Source: Chitinophagaceae bacterium (lineage in GTDB: Bacteria > Bacteroidota > Bacteroidia > Chitinophagales > Chitinophagaceae). Taken from it: a DNA stretch of 7,650 bases. Made by a program: the position numbers and the translations under genes. The DNA lies in the NCBI GenBank assembly GCA_017882205.1, contig JADGPY010000200.1, positions 1-7,650 on the forward strand, given 5' to 3'. This document shows, in pieces, positions 5,930-7,650 of this stretch; position 1 is the first letter of the stretch; each line of letters starts with the position of its first letter. The notes beneath the pieces are model-generated. The model was not told the DNA's origin and did not search any database. It saw nothing but the letters and a program-made list of their open reading frames with translations.

Positions 5930-7650
5930 ATGATGTACAGGATTATTTCAATACTTCTATTCGCCGCAATATCTCAACATTGTTTTGCACAAAAACCCAG
6001 GTTGATCCTACCCATTGGTATCACTGGTGAGGCAGATCATGTAGAGATTTCATCAAATCAAAAATATTTGTTTACAACATCCGGTGGTTTGTTGCAGATG
6101 TGGGATTATCAAACCGGCAGTGAACTTGACTCTGTAACCTTGCCACATTATAATTCTAACGGACCAAAAGCAATTCATCCTGATAAAAAATTAATAGCCT
6201 TTGAAGAACGCAGAACAAATGATGTGGGTGAAATATTATCCTCTAATATTCATCTATATAATTTTTTAACCAAAGAAATTGTCAGAACATTTTCTCTTGG
6301 TAAAAAGCAATGCGAGGTAATTTCTTTTTCGCCGGATGCAAAATATATAATTGTAATAGCAGGAAATGATCCATATACAAATGATAATATCGTTGTACGT
6401 TATAATGTTGATAATGGGGTTGCTGATACTGTCGATTTTAAATTGCAGGGTATAAGTTCTATATCTGTATCTGCAGATAATGAATTGGGGTTGCTTACAG
6501 GCTTTTATGAAGGCAAAGTATATTTATATAATTTCAAAACAAAAATAATAGATTCTGTTGCTGCTGCAGGTTATTCCAAATATCTTTTACTAAACAAAAC
6601 TTCCATACTTGCCGTTCACCAGGATTCTATAGAAATATGGGAACTAACAAACCACCTGTTTCAAAAAACATTTTACTTTAAAACTGAAGGACGCATTGGA
6701 AGTGTTGATCTATCTAATGATGGAAAACAACTAATTTATACTGCATCAAACCGGGTAGAAAAAATCTATTCACCTTCTGGTGATTTTGTGGGATACAAAA
6801 TAATAAACTCAAAAATGGAGGTATTTGATCTGCACACAAAAAAAATTACCAGCAGTTTTGTTCTACCAATAACAGCCATACCAGAAATAATAAAATGGAG
6901 CAAAGACAAAGAAGCAATTATAGCATTTGATGATCGTTCATTAATTAAATTCAACATTGTAACTGGTGAAAAAATAAATGACTTTAACGGGCAAAGTAGT
7001 AACATTAGCAGTGCCTCATTTGTGAATCAAAATAAGTTTTTGCAGATAAGAAAAGACAACGGGTTAAGTCAGCTCAATACAACTGGTTCTGTAAAAACAA
7101 AGGAATTTATATACAACGGTTATAAAATTTTAGGTCGTTCAGAGGATGGCCGGTTCGAGATATTAAGGAAAATAAAGGCAAATTGTGACAGTTCGTTCCA
7201 GGATACCATCATGGGAAAGAACTGGGTTTTAGATGACCGAACCCTGGAGCTTAAAAAATTAAATGTGTATCCTGTTTGCGATACATCATTTTTAAAAATA
7301 TTTGATACTTATGCATTTTCATTTTTAGACTCTATTGTGATACCTAAGGATTTAAGTTCGGCTCACTTTATCAATACACTTAAAGTGGCTTTCGATGATA
7401 TAGTTTGGGATGTAAAAAACCATCGATATTCTAAGAACAATCGGGTTAGTAATGTAAGCTCTAAAACACATTTAACCGGAATAGTTCCAGGAGGAATCGT
7501 AAGTACGAAATTTTCATTTTGGAATGTTAGTACCCATAAAAACACAGAGATTGAAACCAATATGAGCATTCTAAAGATTACTTATGATGACTTTAAACAA
7601 CAAATCATTTGTGTTGGCAATAAGATAATAAAGCAGGTCACTGATTCCAA
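5930..7650 (+). CDS. exported WD40-like beta-propeller protein (3' end beyond window)
   Basis: The frame from ATG 5930 is open to the window edge: 573 full codons, no stop. Residues 1-20 form a signal peptide (R4, hydrophobic 5-14, cleavage CFA|QKP typical of Bacteroidota), so the product is exported. Diverged WD40-type blades follow from about 30 to 350. Strand motifs include FTTSGGLLQMWDY (48-60), SFSPDAKYI (132-140), SVSADN (179-184), HQDSIEIWEL (230-239), DLSNDGKQL (260-268), KMEVFDL (295-301), and KWSKDKEAIIAFDD (322-335) with KFNIVTGEKI (340-349). Six or seven blades are plausible. Residues about 355-400 may hold another blade; about 405-573 has no clear repeat and contains C419 and C450. 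Propellers of this type usually act as protein-interaction platforms. In Bacteroidota the N-terminal style (PRLILPIG...) also occurs in proteins carrying a caspase-like domain further on, but no such domain lies within the window. A second ATG follows directly at 5933. The DNA is AT-rich (6541-6600 is 17/60 G+C). Confidence 0.8.
   Translation, partial: MMYRIISILLFAAISQHCFAQKPRLILPIGITGEADHVEISSNQKYLFTTSGGLLQMWDYQTGSELDSVTLPHYNSNGPKAIHPDKKLIAFEERRTNDVGEILSSNIHLYNFLTKEIVRTFSLGKKQCEVISFSPDAKYIIVIAGNDPYTNDNIVVRYNVDNGVADTVDFKLQGISSISVSADNELGLLTGFYEGKVYLYNFKTKIIDSVAAAGYSKYLLLNKTSILAVHQDSIEIWELTNHLFQKTFYFKTEGRIGSVDLSNDGKQLIYTASNRVEKIYSPSGDFVGYKIINSKMEVFDLHTKKITSSFVLPITAIPEIIKWSKDKEAIIAFDDRSLIKFNIVTGEKINDFNGQSSNISSASFVNQNKFLQIRKDNGLSQLNTTGSVKTKEFIYNGYKILGRSEDGRFEILRKIKANCDSSFQDTIMGKNWVLDDRTLELKKLNVYPVCDTSFLKIFDTYAFSFLDSIVIPKDLSSAHFINTLKVAFDDIVWDVKNHRYSKNNRVSNVSSKTHLTGIVPGGIVSTKFSFWNVSTHKNTEIETNMSILKITYDDFKQQIICVGNKIIKQVTDS

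Noticed and set aside
6836..6846. A run of eight A residues in the propeller gene as a possible frameshift or slippage site.
   Set aside because: The frame continues uninterrupted with propeller-like sequence on both sides, so there is no sign of a broken or recoded gene.

Overview
The window looks like a chromosomal segment of a Bacteroidota bacterium, plausibly of the Chitinophagaceae or a relative. The evidence is AT-rich DNA, start codons preceded by A/T-rich leaders without Shine-Dalgarno sites, export signals ending in the typical ...FA|Q form, and a mix of a secreted clan-D glycosidase, a Dld-II-like flavin/iron-sulfur oxidase and a secreted beta-propeller protein. The lineage is inferred from style, not from a marker gene.

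Layout. (1) Positions 1-48 appear to be the last 15 codons of an upstream gene whose TAA lies 2 nt before the next ATG. (2) 51-2876 (+) is a complete 941-residue fused FAD/Fe-S/CCG dehydrogenase of the D-lactate / D-2-hydroxyacid dehydrogenase type. (3) After a 45-nt convergent gap without a clear terminator, 2922-5012 (-) encodes a 696-residue secreted clan GH-D (GH36-like) alpha-galactosidase-type glycosidase. (4) 46 nt upstream of it, on the same strand, 5059-5652 (-) encodes a small VTT/DedA-like membrane protein; a perfect 9-bp inverted repeat covers its stop codon. (5) 5659-5929 is a divergent intergenic region with GTTAA half-sites on a 10-bp period and a weak Bacteroidota-type promoter. 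(6) 5930-7650 (+) is the 5' part (573 codons, no stop) of an exported, WD40-like beta-propeller protein that runs off the window.

How the genes relate. The dehydrogenase would oxidise a D-2-hydroxyacid and pass electrons through its Fe-S and CCG modules toward the quinone pool or another acceptor. The glycosidase would act outside the cytoplasmic membrane on an alpha-linked sugar; no SusC/SusD pair is present here, so it is not visibly part of a polysaccharide utilisation locus. The VTT gene and the glycosidase gene may be co-transcribed, although no functional link between them is obvious. The glycosidase stretch is visibly richer in G+C than the propeller gene, which suggests different histories for the segments.

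I saw no tRNA, rRNA, CRISPR array, transposase or recognisable defence system. The least explained parts are the divergent intergenic region and the C-terminal part of the truncated propeller protein.
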